64,000 nucleotides of DNA from VFBF01 sp964530695 (lineage in GTDB: Bacteria > Pseudomonadota > Alphaproteobacteria > Caulobacterales > Aquidulcibacteraceae). Of the stretch, positions 33,568 to 42,946 are shown piece after piece. The stretch spans positions 38,609-102,608 of the forward strand of contig CAZGYQ010000001.1 in NCBI GenBank assembly GCA_964530695.1. Direction: 5' to 3'. Position numbers and translations under genes: made by a program. Positions within the stretch are counted from its first letter, which is position 1. Each line of letters begins with the position of its first letter. Under the pieces are notes generated by a model, which saw nothing but the letters and a program-made list of their open reading frames with translations, ran no database searches and was not told the origin of the DNA.

Positions 33568-34415
33568 GGACGAACCGGCGCGCGCACCCGCGCGAGCGCC
33601 TCGACCGGTTGAAGCTCGCTGGCGCCGGGCGCGATCCAGCGAAATGCTTCTGGCGCCTCCAGGTGCAGCGCCACATGGATGCCCACCAGGCGAAACCGCA
33701 GGTCGTCGGGCATGTCGCGCCTGATCGCGAACGCGGAATCGGCGCTCGGCCTGCCGCGCCAAACCTCCTGCATTCCTGCACACGGCGCCTCGCGCGGTCC
33801 ATCACCCCGGCAAAGACGTTGCCAGGCAGCCGCATGGAGGACCATGACGTCCGCCTTGCCGGCTCTCAGAATGCTGGCGGCCTCAGCGGGCGAAGCGGCC
33901 ACGGTCTCGGACTGGAAAGCGTTCGCAGGCGCGCCGTTGTCGGCGAGCGCACGCAGCGGTCCGCCGCGCGCCACTTCCGTCGAGCCGCCAAGAACAAGAC
34001 GCACGCCCGCGAGCGTCGCAAGTCCCTCGAACGGCGCGCCGCCAGTCCGGGTCACCACCACCGTGAGCACGCGCCCAACGGAACTTGCGGCGCGCGGCGT
34101 CAGGAGCGGACGAATCGCATTCGCGTCCCTTACGCTTGAGTCAGCGCTCAGGGGCGCCAGATCCACCTGCCCGCCGACGAGCGCGGTCGACGCCGCATCC
34201 GCCGAGGCGAAAGCGCATCCCTGCACGGTCGTGTGGAGACGACCCCCGACGTGGCGCGCATATGCGCTCAAGCCCGCCGGCGAAGACGCGTCCGGCGCGC
34301 GGCACGGCGTTGTTTCAGCGGCAAGATAGCCGACACGAAGCAAGCCCTCGTCCGCGGCCGCCGTGGATCCGACGCCAGCCATTGCAAGCGCGATCGCGAG
34401 AAACATCCGTTTCAT
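33564..34415 (-). CDS. PhnD-like periplasmic binding protein (second, divergent)
   Basis: The 283-residue product has a signal peptide (MKRMFLAIALAMAGVGSTAAAD, cut near residue 21) and a type 2 periplasmic-binding fold: LRVGYLAAE at the mature start, GGQVDLAPLSADS (about 87), LAGVRLVLGGSTE and RAGKADVMVLHAAAW (about 190). It carries several Cys residues that could form disulfides. It lies between phnD and phnE with short or overlapping gaps, so it is part of the transporter and may bind a different phosphonate or phosphite. Its divergence from PhnD makes the ligand uncertain. Confidence 0.8.
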   Translation of the reverse strand: MKRMFLAIALAMAGVGSTAAADEGLLRVGYLAAETTPCRAPDASSPAGLSAYARHVGGRLHTTVQGCAFASADAASTALVGGQVDLAPLSADSSVRDANAIRPLLTPRAASSVGRVLTVVVTRTGGAPFEGLATLAGVRLVLGGSTEVARGGPLRALADNGAPANAFQSETVAASPAEAASILRAGKADVMVLHAAAWQRLCRGDGPREAPCAGMQEVWRGRPSADSAFAIRRDMPDDLRFRLVGIHVALHLEAPEAFRWIAPGASELQPVEALARVRAPVRP

Positions 34416-34428
34416 TGTCTGAATCACT

Positions 34429-35433
34429 TCACTTTTCTTCGTGCGTGGGCTGACCGCGGCGCTGTGCGATGTCATCGGAACGCATCTGGATGATGTCCTT
34501 GTAGAAATCGCGGTCGACGCTTGCGAAATCGCCGCCTGACGCCTGCCCGATGTCGTCCCAGATCGCTGGCTCGTCGTAGGGAAGCACCGACAGCGCGCCG
34601 CGCACGAGGTCGATGAAGGCCTGGTTGCGATCGGTCCTGACGACAACCGGGCTGTTGGGCATGGGACCGGCGGTCCATACAATCCGTACGTCGTCGATGT
34701 CGATGAGGCCGCGGCGCGCCATCGTGAAGTGTGCGCCAGTCGTGAATCCGGTTTCCGGCGCGCCGCCTGACGCCTGCACAACGGCCGCATCGAACTGCCC
34801 GTTCACGAGCGACATCACCGTCTGGGTCTGACCGCCAGTCATCATCGTGCGCCCGAAATACGTGTCCGGTTCGATGCCCTGCTGGCGCATCACATGACGC
34901 GGATAGAGAAATCCAGACGTCGAATTGAAATCCACATACCCCAGCGTCTTTCCACGCAGGTCCTCAATTGAATGATAGGGAGACGAAGCGTTCACCAGGA
35001 GTGCGGAATAGTAGCCTGTGTTGCCTTCCGCCTGACGGATCACCATCAGCGGCGCTACAAGTTCGCCGACCTGGGCGTCGACGTTGGCGTAACTTCCCGC
35101 ACCGAGCTGGGCGAGATCGACCTGGCCGGACGCCAGGGCCTGAACGACCCCGTTGTAATCAGACGCCTCGAAGAGCTGGACTGGCAGTCCCGTTATTCGC
35201 TCCAGATACTTCTGGTAACCCGACCAGCGCTTCGCCGCGGTCGGGTCGTCCTCGGCGCCTTTGACGGCCATGCGAATCTGACCCATTTCGGCGCGCCAGT
35301 CGCCATCGCTTCTGGTACGGCCCTGATCGGCCGAACATGCGACGACAACCGCGAACGCGACAAGCGTGCCCAGGCGCAGGACGTTTCTCAATCGACACCT
35401 CACTGCGGCGCACAAACTGTCTTTTTGTGTCAT
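34429..35433 (-). CDS. phnD: PhnD, phosphonate-binding lipoprotein
   Basis: The precursor has a basic N-terminus, a hydrophobic segment (about residues 18-32) and a lipobox VVAC with Cys33, so it is probably a lipoprotein. The mature part fits PhnD: SGYQKYLERITGLPVQLFEA, LASGQVDLAQLGAGSY, IEDLRGKTLGYVDFNSTSG and the C-terminal RGALSVLPYDEP. It delivers phosphonates to the PhnE/PhnC importer. The ATG at 35433 was taken; another at 35439 adds two residues. It heads the minus-strand unit phnD-PBP-phnE-phnE. Confidence 0.92.
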   Translation of the reverse strand: MTQKDSLCAAVRCRLRNVLRLGTLVAFAVVVACSADQGRTRSDGDWRAEMGQIRMAVKGAEDDPTAAKRWSGYQKYLERITGLPVQLFEASDYNGVVQALASGQVDLAQLGAGSYANVDAQVGELVAPLMVIRQAEGNTGYYSALLVNASSPYHSIEDLRGKTLGYVDFNSTSGFLYPRHVMRQQGIEPDTYFGRTMMTGGQTQTVMSLVNGQFDAAVVQASGGAPETGFTTGAHFTMARRGLIDIDDVRIVWTAGPMPNSPVVVRTDRNQAFIDLVRGALSVLPYDEPAIWDDIGQASGGDFASVDRDFYKDIIQMRSDDIAQRRGQPTHEEK

Positions 35434-35706
35434 GCGCATGAACGCGGCGTTCGCCGCGGTGCGGCAGGCTGCCGATTTGCCGGCAAAAGGCGCCGGCGTT
35501 GCGAGCCGACACAGACCTGCCTTGCCCCTCTCCGGCGAAGGGAATACCCGAAAAGCCCCGCTGGAGTTCCTCGACGCGCGGCGGTCCGCGAACCTCGACG
35601 CCGGGATTCGAAGATGCGAACAGTGAGGTCGTAGCTCAACGATCCGCGAGCCAGGGATTGCCGGCGGGACAAACGGCTCGCACCGGCGACACGAAGGGAA
35701 CATCGA

Positions 35707-36585
35707 ATGTTTCGGGCGATCTTGGTTGTCGCGTTTGCGTTGTCGATGTGTTGCGCCGGCGCGGCGGGCGCGAAACCCGCCGCGGAAATTCGCGTGATGA
35801 CCTACAACATCCGCCTGGACACGCCCACGGATGGCGAAGACGCCTGGCCCCGCCGACGGAGCGCGGTGAGCGCGCTGGTGCGTTTCCATGCGCCGGACAT
35901 TCTCGGAATGCAGGAAGTGCGCCTCCATCAGCGCGATCAACTTGCATCGGATCTGGGCGACTACGTCTTCCTTGGCGTCGGACGCGACGACGGTCGTGAG
36001 GGCGGCGAATTTTCAAGCCTGGCCTTCCGCAGGGACCGGTTTCGCCTCGTGGAGCACGGCGAATTCTGGCTTTCGCCAACCCCGGCCGCGCCCTCGCGGG
36101 GTTGGGACGCGGCCTTTCCACGCCTCGTCACGTGGGGCAGTCTGATCGACAAGGCCACAGGTCGCGGGGTTCTCGCGCTTAACACACACTGGGATCACGT
36201 CGGTGTCGAAGCGCGGTTGCAGAGCGGACGGATGATACGCGACTGGATCGGATCACATCGCAAGCGGCGTCAGAGCGTGGTATTCATGGGCGATTTCAAC
36301 GCACCGGCGGCCGAGGCTTCCTTCCAGGCGCTGGTGCGACCGGGGCCGGGCGCGCTGACGGCGGCGATTTCGCTGAGCGCCACACCGCCGTTCGGCCCCG
36401 CAGGCACGTTCAACGGCTTCGACATACTGCGCGCCGACGCGGCTCCGATCGATCACATCCTGGTCAGCGAGGACGTGCGCGTCGTGCGCCACGGCGTGCT
36501 GACGCAACACGACGCCGGACGCCTCCCCTCCGATCACTATCCGGTGATGGCCGACATCGCGCTGCCAGGGCGCGCCAGTCGTTAG
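35707..36585 (+). CDS. Secreted EEP-family phosphodiesterase/nuclease-like protein
   Basis: The 292-residue protein has a signal peptide (to about residue 22, GAAGAKPA), then the EEP catalytic blocks RVMTYNIRLD (about 29), GMQEVR with the metal Glu (about 65), NTHWDHVG (about 156), MGDFNAP (about 194), and a closing PSDHYPVM (about 275). It acts outside the cytoplasm on phosphodiesters; the exact substrate is unknown. It is divergent from phnD and convergent with zwf (10 bases apart). It could feed phosphate scavenging beside the phosphonate genes. Confidence 0.9.
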   Translation: MFRAILVVAFALSMCCAGAAGAKPAAEIRVMTYNIRLDTPTDGEDAWPRRRSAVSALVRFHAPDILGMQEVRLHQRDQLASDLGDYVFLGVGRDDGREGGEFSSLAFRRDRFRLVEHGEFWLSPTPAAPSRGWDAAFPRLVTWGSLIDKATGRGVLALNTHWDHVGVEARLQSGRMIRDWIGSHRKRRQSVVFMGDFNAPAAEASFQALVRPGPGALTAAISLSATPPFGPAGTFNGFDILRADAAPIDHILVSEDVRVVRHGVLTQHDAGRLPSDHYPVMADIALPGRASR

Positions 36586-36594
36586 AGGGCGCGC

Positions 36595-38073
36595 CTATTC
36601 GTGCCAGCTGGCGCCATCCCTTTCGGGCAGGCCGATCGCGGCGGAGGGGCCCCAGCTTCCGGCGTCGTAGGCGCGCGGCGTCATGGCGTTCGCTTCCCAG
36701 CCATCGCGGATGGCGTCGATCCACGTCCACTGCGCCTCGACCTCGTCGCGGCGCACGAACAGCGTCGGATCGCCGTCGATCAGATCGAGGAGCAGGCGCT
36801 CGTAGGCGATCCGCCGACGCACCTCGGCGAACGCGTTTGCAATGCCGATCTGGAGCGGGACCTCGCGCAGATGTATGCCGTCGCGGTCCAGCCCCGGCTG
36901 TTTGGCCATCATCAGGAGGCTGACGTTCTCATCCGGCTGCAGCTGGATGACGAGCTTGTTGGACTGCGGCGTGGCGCCATGCATGCTGAAGATGGAGTGC
37001 GGAACGGCCTTGAACTGGATGATGATTTCCGAACGCCGGCTCGCCATGCGCTTGCCGGTGCGCAGGTAGAACGGGACATTCTTCCACCGCCAGTTGTCCA
37101 CGTGCGCCTTGATGGCGACAAACGTCTCAGTCGCGGAGGCGCGCCCGAGTTCATCGCTGTAACCTGCCGTCGGGACACCGTTTGCGGAGCCGGCCTGATA
37201 CTGCCCGATCACGGTATGATTGCGCACGCTGGTGCGGTCGATCGGCCGGAGGCAACGCAGCACCTTGACCTTCTCGTCGCGCACGCAGGTCGGATCAAGA
37301 TGCGCCGGCGGCTCCATGGCGACGAGCGCCACGAGCTGCAGCATGTGGTTTTGCACCATGTCGCGCAGCGCGCCCATGCCGTCGTAATACCCGCCACGCT
37401 CCTCCAGCCCCACGGTCTCGGCGACCGTGATCTGGACGTGCTCGATGACCTGCGAATTCCACAACGGCTCAAACAGCGCGTTGCCGAACCGGAGCGCCAT
37501 GAGATTCTGGACCGTCTCCTTGCCGAGATAGTGATCGACGCGAAACGTCCGGTCTTCCGGGAACGCCGTGGCGACCGCGTCGTTGATCCGCCGGCTCGAC
37601 TCCAGATCGTACCCGAGGGGCTTTTCCAGCGCGAGACGCGTTCCCGGCGCGGCGAGCCCGCACGACGAGAGCCCGGCGATCGCCGGCCCGAACAGCGATG
37701 GCGCCATCGACAGAAAAAGCGCGACGCCCGCGGCGTCGCCATCGACCTCTTGCGCCACCTTCGCCATCTGCGCGGCGTCGCTCGCATCGGCCCGCACGTA
37801 GGAAAGGCGATCGAGAAACGAACGCACCTGCGGCGCCTTGAGACGCGCCTTGTCGACGAACTGCGTGAGAGCCTCTCCCACGACATTCCTGTATCCGGCC
37901 GCATCCATGTCGGTGCGGGCCGTCGCCACGATGCGCAGCCCCGCCGGTAGCAATCCGTCCGCATGCAAGCCGAAAAGGGATGGCGCGAGCATCCGGCGCG
38001 CCAGGTCTCCTGTCGCGCCGAACAGCACCAGCCGTTCCACAGGCGCGCGCTTGGTTGCGATGTTCACAGACAT
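36595..38073 (-). CDS. zwf: Glucose-6-phosphate 1-dehydrogenase
   Basis: Zwf oxidises glucose 6-phosphate to 6-phosphogluconolactone with NADP, opening the Entner-Doudoroff or pentose phosphate route. The 492-residue product has the dinucleotide motif FGATGDLARR (about residue 17) and the substrate motif RVDHYLGKETVQN (about 173). The start at 38073 follows a GGAGGAAGG site. It lies 80 bases after glk on the same strand, so glucokinase and this enzyme are probably one operon. Confidence 0.96.
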   Translation of the reverse strand: MSVNIATKRAPVERLVLFGATGDLARRMLAPSLFGLHADGLLPAGLRIVATARTDMDAAGYRNVVGEALTQFVDKARLKAPQVRSFLDRLSYVRADASDAAQMAKVAQEVDGDAAGVALFLSMAPSLFGPAIAGLSSCGLAAPGTRLALEKPLGYDLESSRRINDAVATAFPEDRTFRVDHYLGKETVQNLMALRFGNALFEPLWNSQVIEHVQITVAETVGLEERGGYYDGMGALRDMVQNHMLQLVALVAMEPPAHLDPTCVRDEKVKVLRCLRPIDRTSVRNHTVIGQYQAGSANGVPTAGYSDELGRASATETFVAIKAHVDNWRWKNVPFYLRTGKRMASRRSEIIIQFKAVPHSIFSMHGATPQSNKLVIQLQPDENVSLLMMAKQPGLDRDGIHLREVPLQIGIANAFAEVRRRIAYERLLLDLIDGDPTLFVRRDEVEAQWTWIDAIRDGWEANAMTPRAYDAGSWGPSAAIGLPERDGASWHE

Positions 38074-38153
38074 CCTTCCTCCAATGCATTGATCGCCGGG
38101 CGCGCGAAGCACGCAGGTCGTGGCGCGGCCTGCCCATCCGGCCTCTGAAGCCC

Positions 38154-39158
38154 TCACGAAGCGAGGCGTTTGTCCGAAACGCGTTGCGCGGCGTGGAAGG
38201 CGCCCAGCAAGCCGAGGTCCCGCACCGTCGCCACCGCGACGGGGGTCGCCTTGAGATACCCCTCGCCGGGACCATGGTCCTCAAATCGCGCGCGGAACGA
38301 TGCATCTTGCAGCACCGGCAGCAGCGCGATCGCAATATCGCCCACAAGGGCGATGCCGTTCGCGCCCTGGACAAGCGCAGTGTCGGCGCAGACGCTCGCC
38401 AGCATGAGCGCAAACCGCCGGACGGTCACCAGGCACGCAGGATCCTTGCCCGCAATGCCGCGCCGCGTGATTTCAATACCGTCGATCGGTTCGGCGGCTT
38501 CGCCCCGCAACGCCGCGAGCGCGCCGTGCAGTCTTACGAGCCCCGGCCCCGACACAAGATGTTCGTCGATCACGCGGCCCGTCCGGGCGCGCAGGAACTC
38601 CATGACACGCAGTTCCACCTCGTCGTGAGGCGCAAAGCCCGCGTGGCCGCCCTCGGTCGCCGTCACGCGTGCCGGCCGGCCGCGCGCGGCGCGATCGATG
38701 CGCGCTATCCCCAGCCCGGTCCCGACGCCGACGACGCCCACTGACGCGCACTCGAGGATATCGCCTCCCCCGAGCGAAGCGATCTCGGCGCTCCCCAGAT
38801 GATTGAAGCCTTCCGCCTGCGCCTCAAGATCGTTCAACGCCACAAGCGTCGAGAACGAAAACGCCCGCTGCAACGCCGCGAGACTGAAACGCCAGTGCGA
38901 ATTCGTCAGCGCAATCTCGTCGCCGCGCACGGGCCCCGCGACCGCCAGCGCCGCGCACGCCGGCGCGTTCGCCGCGCTGCCGAGAAAGTGCGAGATCGCC
39001 TCCTCCGGCGAAGCGTGATCGGCCGTCAGGAAAGAGGCGCGGCGCACGAACCGGACTTCCCCGTCCTCTTTCCTGCACAGCGCCAGGCGGCAATTGGTGC
39101 CGCCGATGTCGCCAACGAGCACGTCGCGAGAATCCACGCCGCCGCCCCTCATGCGCAC
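38154..39158 (-). CDS. glk: Glucokinase
   Basis: The product (334 residues, or a few fewer if Met3 or the GTG at about residue 8 is used) matches the E. coli-type Glk: GDIGGTNCRLAL (about residue 16) for ATP phosphate binding, LTNSHWRFS (about 84), ALNDLEAQAEG (about 106), VGVGTGLG (about 143) and TEGGHAGFAP (about 165). It makes glucose 6-phosphate from glucose released by the glycosidases of this locus. Divergent from the first sugar transporter with a 276-base spacer holding a LacI-type operator. Confidence 0.95.
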   Translation of the reverse strand: MRMRGGGVDSRDVLVGDIGGTNCRLALCRKEDGEVRFVRRASFLTADHASPEEAISHFLGSAANAPACAALAVAGPVRGDEIALTNSHWRFSLAALQRAFSFSTLVALNDLEAQAEGFNHLGSAEIASLGGGDILECASVGVVGVGTGLGIARIDRAARGRPARVTATEGGHAGFAPHDEVELRVMEFLRARTGRVIDEHLVSGPGLVRLHGALAALRGEAAEPIDGIEITRRGIAGKDPACLVTVRRFALMLASVCADTALVQGANGIALVGDIAIALLPVLQDASFRARFEDHGPGEGYLKATPVAVATVRDLGLLGAFHAAQRVSDKRLAS

Positions 39159-39298
39159 CGCCGCACCACGGGAGCCACGTCGACCAGCAGCGCGCCTCGC
39201 CCCGGGAAGGCGCCAATTCCATCAGATCGCCGCTCAGTTCTCATAGGCGTGTCTCCGACCCCGCGCGGCGTCGCCGCATGCGCCCTGAGGCGAGTTGG

Positions 39299-39320
39299 CG
39301 GGTCGATTCCACTCGACCCG
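39299..39320. promoter_or_regulatory. Inverted repeat in the glk-transporter spacer
   Basis: CGGGTCGA at 39299-39306 pairs exactly with TCGACCCG at 39313-39320 over a 6-base spacer. It may be an operator for one of the divergent genes. No T-run follows. Confidence 0.35.
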
Positions 39321-39381
39321 ACCCGGCCAGCGAGCTTGCATTGCTTCATATTCTTGGTGTAGGGCCAAGTCGACAGAAAAA

Positions 39382-39395
39382 TGACAACGCTGCCA
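39382..39395 (+). promoter_or_regulatory. Candidate LacI-family operator before the first sugar transporter
   Basis: TGACAACGCTGCCA is an imperfect palindrome with the central CG that LacI-family proteins use (TGNNANCGNTNNCA). It is 40 bases upstream of the transporter ATG. A related site lies before the TonB-dependent receptor at 44053-44066, which links the two promoters. Confidence 0.5.
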
Positions 39396-39434
39396 ATCCC
39401 ACGAGCAGCTTGCGCCAGGATGAGGGAACAGACC

Positions 39435-40703
39435 ATGGCCAGCCTGCAAAGCGCCACCGCGCCCGCTCCCGCGGCGACGAAGCCCGACAGGACCCTTTTC
39501 GTCCTTTCGCTTGGCCTATTCTTCCTCTGGGGCTTCGCCACCGTCCTCATCGACATCCTCGTGCCGAAGCTGAAGGGGCTGTTCACCCTCAGCTACACCG
39601 AGGCGATGCTGACGCAGTTTGCGTTCTTCATCGGCTATTTCGTGTTTTCGCTCCCCGCCGGCGCGATCGTGGGCCGCATCGGCTACATGCGCGGCATCGT
39701 CGTCGGCCTCGTGGTCATGACGATCGGGTGCCTCCTGTTCGCCCCCGCCGCGCGCATGGGCGTGTATGAGGGTTTCCTGCTCGCGCTGTTCATCATGTCG
39801 GGCGGCATCACCATTCTTCAGGTCGCCGCGAACGCGGTGATCTCGATCGCCGGCGAGGAGGGCTCCAGCTCCGCGCGCCTGACCCTGGCGCAGGCGTTCA
39901 ACTCCTTCGGCACCTTCATCGGCCCGATCATCGGCGCGCGCCTCATTCTTGGCGGCGAAACGGCAAAGCCGGTGGACGCGGCGTCGATGACCGCGGAGCA
40001 ACTTTCCAGCATGCGCATCGCGGAAGCGGCCAGCGTGCAGACGCCCTTCCTCGGCATCGCCGCGCTCCTCGTGGTGCTGGTGCTGGTTTTCTGGGTCAAG
40101 CGCAATCTGCTGCCGCGCAACGAGGAGGCGCCGCCCAAGGGCCTTGGCCTGAACCTGCTGGGCCGGCCCCGCGTACTGTTCGGCGTCATCGCGATTTTCG
40201 CCTACGTCGGCGCCGAGGTCTCGATCGGCTCGGTGCTCGTCAACTATCTCATGCAGCCGTCACGCCTTGACGTGGCGGCGATGCGCGCGGGCGAACTCGT
40301 GAGCTTCTACTGGGGCGGCGCGATGGTCGGCCGCTTCATCGGCGCGGCGGTGCTGCGCAGCGTCAACCCCGGCCACGTCCTGATGGCGTGTGCGCTTGGG
40401 GCCATTTCGCTCGCCATCGCGTCCGCCTCGACGACGGGACTGACCTCGGCCGTGGCGATCCTCGCCATCGGGCTCATGAACTCGATCATGTTCCCGACGA
40501 TCTTCTCTCAGTCGCTCAAGGGCGTCGGCGAGGATGCGCCGAAGGCGGCGGGCCTGCTCTGCATGGCGATCGTCGGCGGTGCGATCCTGCCGGTCATCAC
40601 CGGCGCCGTGGCGGACAGCGCTGGCCTCAGCATCGCGTTGATCGTGCCGATCCTCGGCTATCTCTGGATCGTATTCTTCGGCCGCTACACCGCCAAGACT
40701 TGA
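39435..40703 (+). CDS. FucP-type sugar:proton symporter (MFS)
   Basis: The 422-residue protein has twelve predicted membrane helices and the sugar-MFS start FFLWGFATVLIDILVPKLK. Other marks are QVAANAVISIAGEE (about residue 132), LTLAQAFNSFGTFIGPIIGA (about 152-171) and YVGAEVSIGS (about 257). These match the FucP/glucose-galactose transporter family. The ATG at 39435 follows an AGGGA site; upstream in-frame ATGs are less well placed. It would take up the monosaccharide freed by the GH3 and GH30 enzymes. Confidence 0.92.
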   Translation: MASLQSATAPAPAATKPDRTLFVLSLGLFFLWGFATVLIDILVPKLKGLFTLSYTEAMLTQFAFFIGYFVFSLPAGAIVGRIGYMRGIVVGLVVMTIGCLLFAPAARMGVYEGFLLALFIMSGGITILQVAANAVISIAGEEGSSSARLTLAQAFNSFGTFIGPIIGARLILGGETAKPVDAASMTAEQLSSMRIAEAASVQTPFLGIAALLVVLVLVFWVKRNLLPRNEEAPPKGLGLNLLGRPRVLFGVIAIFAYVGAEVSIGSVLVNYLMQPSRLDVAAMRAGELVSFYWGGAMVGRFIGAAVLRSVNPGHVLMACALGAISLAIASASTTGLTSAVAILAIGLMNSIMFPTIFSQSLKGVGEDAPKAAGLLCMAIVGGAILPVITGAVADSAGLSIALIVPILGYLWIVFFGRYTAKT

Positions 40704-40773
40704 CTGCGCGGCGGCGCTAGCCAGCGAGCGGCGATCATCCACTTCCCACGGCGCCCGCCGCGGCCTTCGCCCG

Positions 40774-42732
40774 TCATTCGATGGCGAGTTCGAAGGGAAC
40801 GGCGGGCAGGTCGGACGCGTTGAAGAGGTTGCAGATCGGGCTGTCCCCCCAGCAATAGCGGACAAACGCGTCCCGGTCGGCGACGTTTTCGATCAAAAGG
40901 CTCGCACCCCGCAACCGCGCATCGACGAACCGGCACGCACGATCAGACGTGCAAAGCTCGACGCTCGCAGGCCGCGCGTCGCTGTAGACGACCAGCGGTC
41001 CGTGCCCGAATGATACGCGCACCGCCCCACCCTCCTTCTTCGCCGCCAGCGGGACCGGACCGCTATCCTCGATATTCTCCGCGTAGAGCCGTCGGCGCGC
41101 GAGCCGCGCGAGGCGCTCCGCCAGCACGAGTTTCTGTGTTGGGTGAATATCGTGACGATCACCGAGATCAATTGAAACAGCCAGCGCCGCATGCGGGTCC
41201 GCCGCAACGATGCGGCGCTGTACGTCCCGGATGCGACCCCATCCGTCCCGCATGGGCGCCCCGACGACCGGCGCGCCGAAGGCGGCGAGCTGGACGACAT
41301 AGAATTCAAGTTCACGGTTGTCCTGCAAGGCGCGCCAGTCCGCGAACATCGCCGGCAAAAGACGTTCATAGGCTTGCGGTTCGCCTGCGTTGGTTTCGCC
41401 CTGATACCAGAGCACGGCGCGCATGCCGTAGCCCCGCGCGGGCGCGATCATGCCGTTGAACAGCGCCGAGAATGCGCCCGATCCGCCCCACGGACGACGG
41501 GGCGGCAGGCCGATCCCGCTCAGCGGCGCAGCGATGCGATAACGCCACGGCGCGGCGAGAGAAACCCTGCTTCCATCGGAGAGATGCAACTGCTTCTGGC
41601 CGGCCTCGCCCCAGAACCCGCCGCCGCCGCCGGTATCGAGAACAGATGAGGCCAGAACATTTCGGCCTTCCCGCAACACGCCGGGCGCAATCGCGTATGC
41701 GCGCGGCGCGTCCCACACGTCTTCGCCGCCGACGCGCTGACCATTGACGTAGGTCACGTCGGCATCGTCAGCCGGACCGAGTTCGAGCCGCCCGCCAAGG
41801 GAGGCCTGAGCCGCGGAAAGCGTGAAGTCGGTCCGAAACCAGACGATCCCGTCCAGGTGAGCAAGTTGCTGCTCTCCGGCGTCCTCCCAAAATCCTTCGG
41901 GCGATACCGTCGCCCAATCCCTGTCGTCCAGATCCGGTGCGTTCCATTGTCCGGCGACGCCGGGGTCACGGTCATGCCGCCACTGCTGCATGCCTTGCGC
42001 GAAACGCCGGTCGGCGGCCTGAGGATCACGCGCGTGAGCGGCGGCGAGTTCAACTTCATCGCCGCGTCCGGCGCCGCGCAACGCCGTTCCGCTCATCCAT
42101 GCCTCGATCGGCGTGCCGCCCCACGACGCATGAATGAGTCCAACCGGCACATGCTGCGTTCGCTGCACGGCGCGACCAAACAGATAGCACACAGCCGAGA
42201 AGTCGCCGGCGGCGGCCGGTTCGTCCACCATCCAGCGGTTCGCCGCATCGTATGCATGCTGCGGCGTCGCCGAGAGCCGGCGAGACACCTGGAACAAGCG
42301 GATCTGCGGATTGGGCGCCTCGCGCAGCAGCGCCGTGCTGTTTGTGGCCAGCCGCGTCGGAAACTCCATGTTAGACTGTCCCGAACACAGGAAGACATCG
42401 CCAGCCAACACATCGGTGACGACCTGCGTACGCTCGCCCGCGGTCGCAGTGATGGTGTGCGGCCTGCCGGTTTCAAGCGTCCCGAGGTTCAAGCGCCACG
42501 CGCCGCCGCGATCGGCGCGCGTCTCGCGCGGGGGGCCGTCGTCGAGCCGCGCCGTCACCCGTTCGTGCGGCCCGGCCCACCCCCACACGTGAAGCGGCTG
42601 ACCGCGCTGCACCACCGCGTGATCCTGCAACAGGGAGTGCAATAGCGGACGTTCAGCCCCTTGCGCCGCAGCCACGCCGGGCGACGCGAGCAAGCACGCC
42701 GCGATCGCGAATGTTGCTGCAAGCCGGTTCAT
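40774..42732 (-). CDS. Sialate O-acetylesterase-like (SASA/SGNH) esterase
   Basis: The 652-residue secreted enzyme has a signal peptide (to about residue 23, GVAAAQ) and the SGNH nucleophile motif CSGQSNME with Ser120. It has an inserted jelly-roll segment (about 250-380, DWATVSPEGFWEDAG and onward) and the catalytic DIHPTQK block near 540. Members remove acetyl groups from sialic acids or from plant and microbial polysaccharides. Since the neighbours are GH3, GH30 and sugar uptake genes, deacetylation of an acetylated glycan is the likely role. It is divergent from lacI. Confidence 0.9.
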   Translation of the reverse strand: MNRLAATFAIAACLLASPGVAAAQGAERPLLHSLLQDHAVVQRGQPLHVWGWAGPHERVTARLDDGPPRETRADRGGAWRLNLGTLETGRPHTITATAGERTQVVTDVLAGDVFLCSGQSNMEFPTRLATNSTALLREAPNPQIRLFQVSRRLSATPQHAYDAANRWMVDEPAAAGDFSAVCYLFGRAVQRTQHVPVGLIHASWGGTPIEAWMSGTALRGAGRGDEVELAAAHARDPQAADRRFAQGMQQWRHDRDPGVAGQWNAPDLDDRDWATVSPEGFWEDAGEQQLAHLDGIVWFRTDFTLSAAQASLGGRLELGPADDADVTYVNGQRVGGEDVWDAPRAYAIAPGVLREGRNVLASSVLDTGGGGGFWGEAGQKQLHLSDGSRVSLAAPWRYRIAAPLSGIGLPPRRPWGGSGAFSALFNGMIAPARGYGMRAVLWYQGETNAGEPQAYERLLPAMFADWRALQDNRELEFYVVQLAAFGAPVVGAPMRDGWGRIRDVQRRIVAADPHAALAVSIDLGDRHDIHPTQKLVLAERLARLARRRLYAENIEDSGPVPLAAKKEGGAVRVSFGHGPLVVYSDARPASVELCTSDRACRFVDARLRGASLLIENVADRDAFVRYCWGDSPICNLFNASDLPAVPFELAIE

Positions 42733-42946
42733 GCGTGCCTCCCGCGTCGCCGCCGCCGGGCCAACGCGCCGCGGTCAGGCCGCCGCCTCGCCCCGGCCGG
42801 GGTCTTGTTGAGTCCCTGCCCGCCGTGGCCAATGGTCGATCCTGGGCGCCACGGCAATACCTGGCGTTTCCCGGGCGAATGGCTTGCTGGCGGCGGCGCG
42901 GCATTGCTACAGGTCTCAGCCGCGTACCTCCTCAAGGAGTTCGGCG

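Noticed and set aside
35585..35660. tRNA-like pieces (TAGCTCAAC on plus, TTCGAATCC on minus)
   Set aside because: The D-like and T-like pieces are on opposite strands and no acceptor stem or anticodon arm can be drawn.
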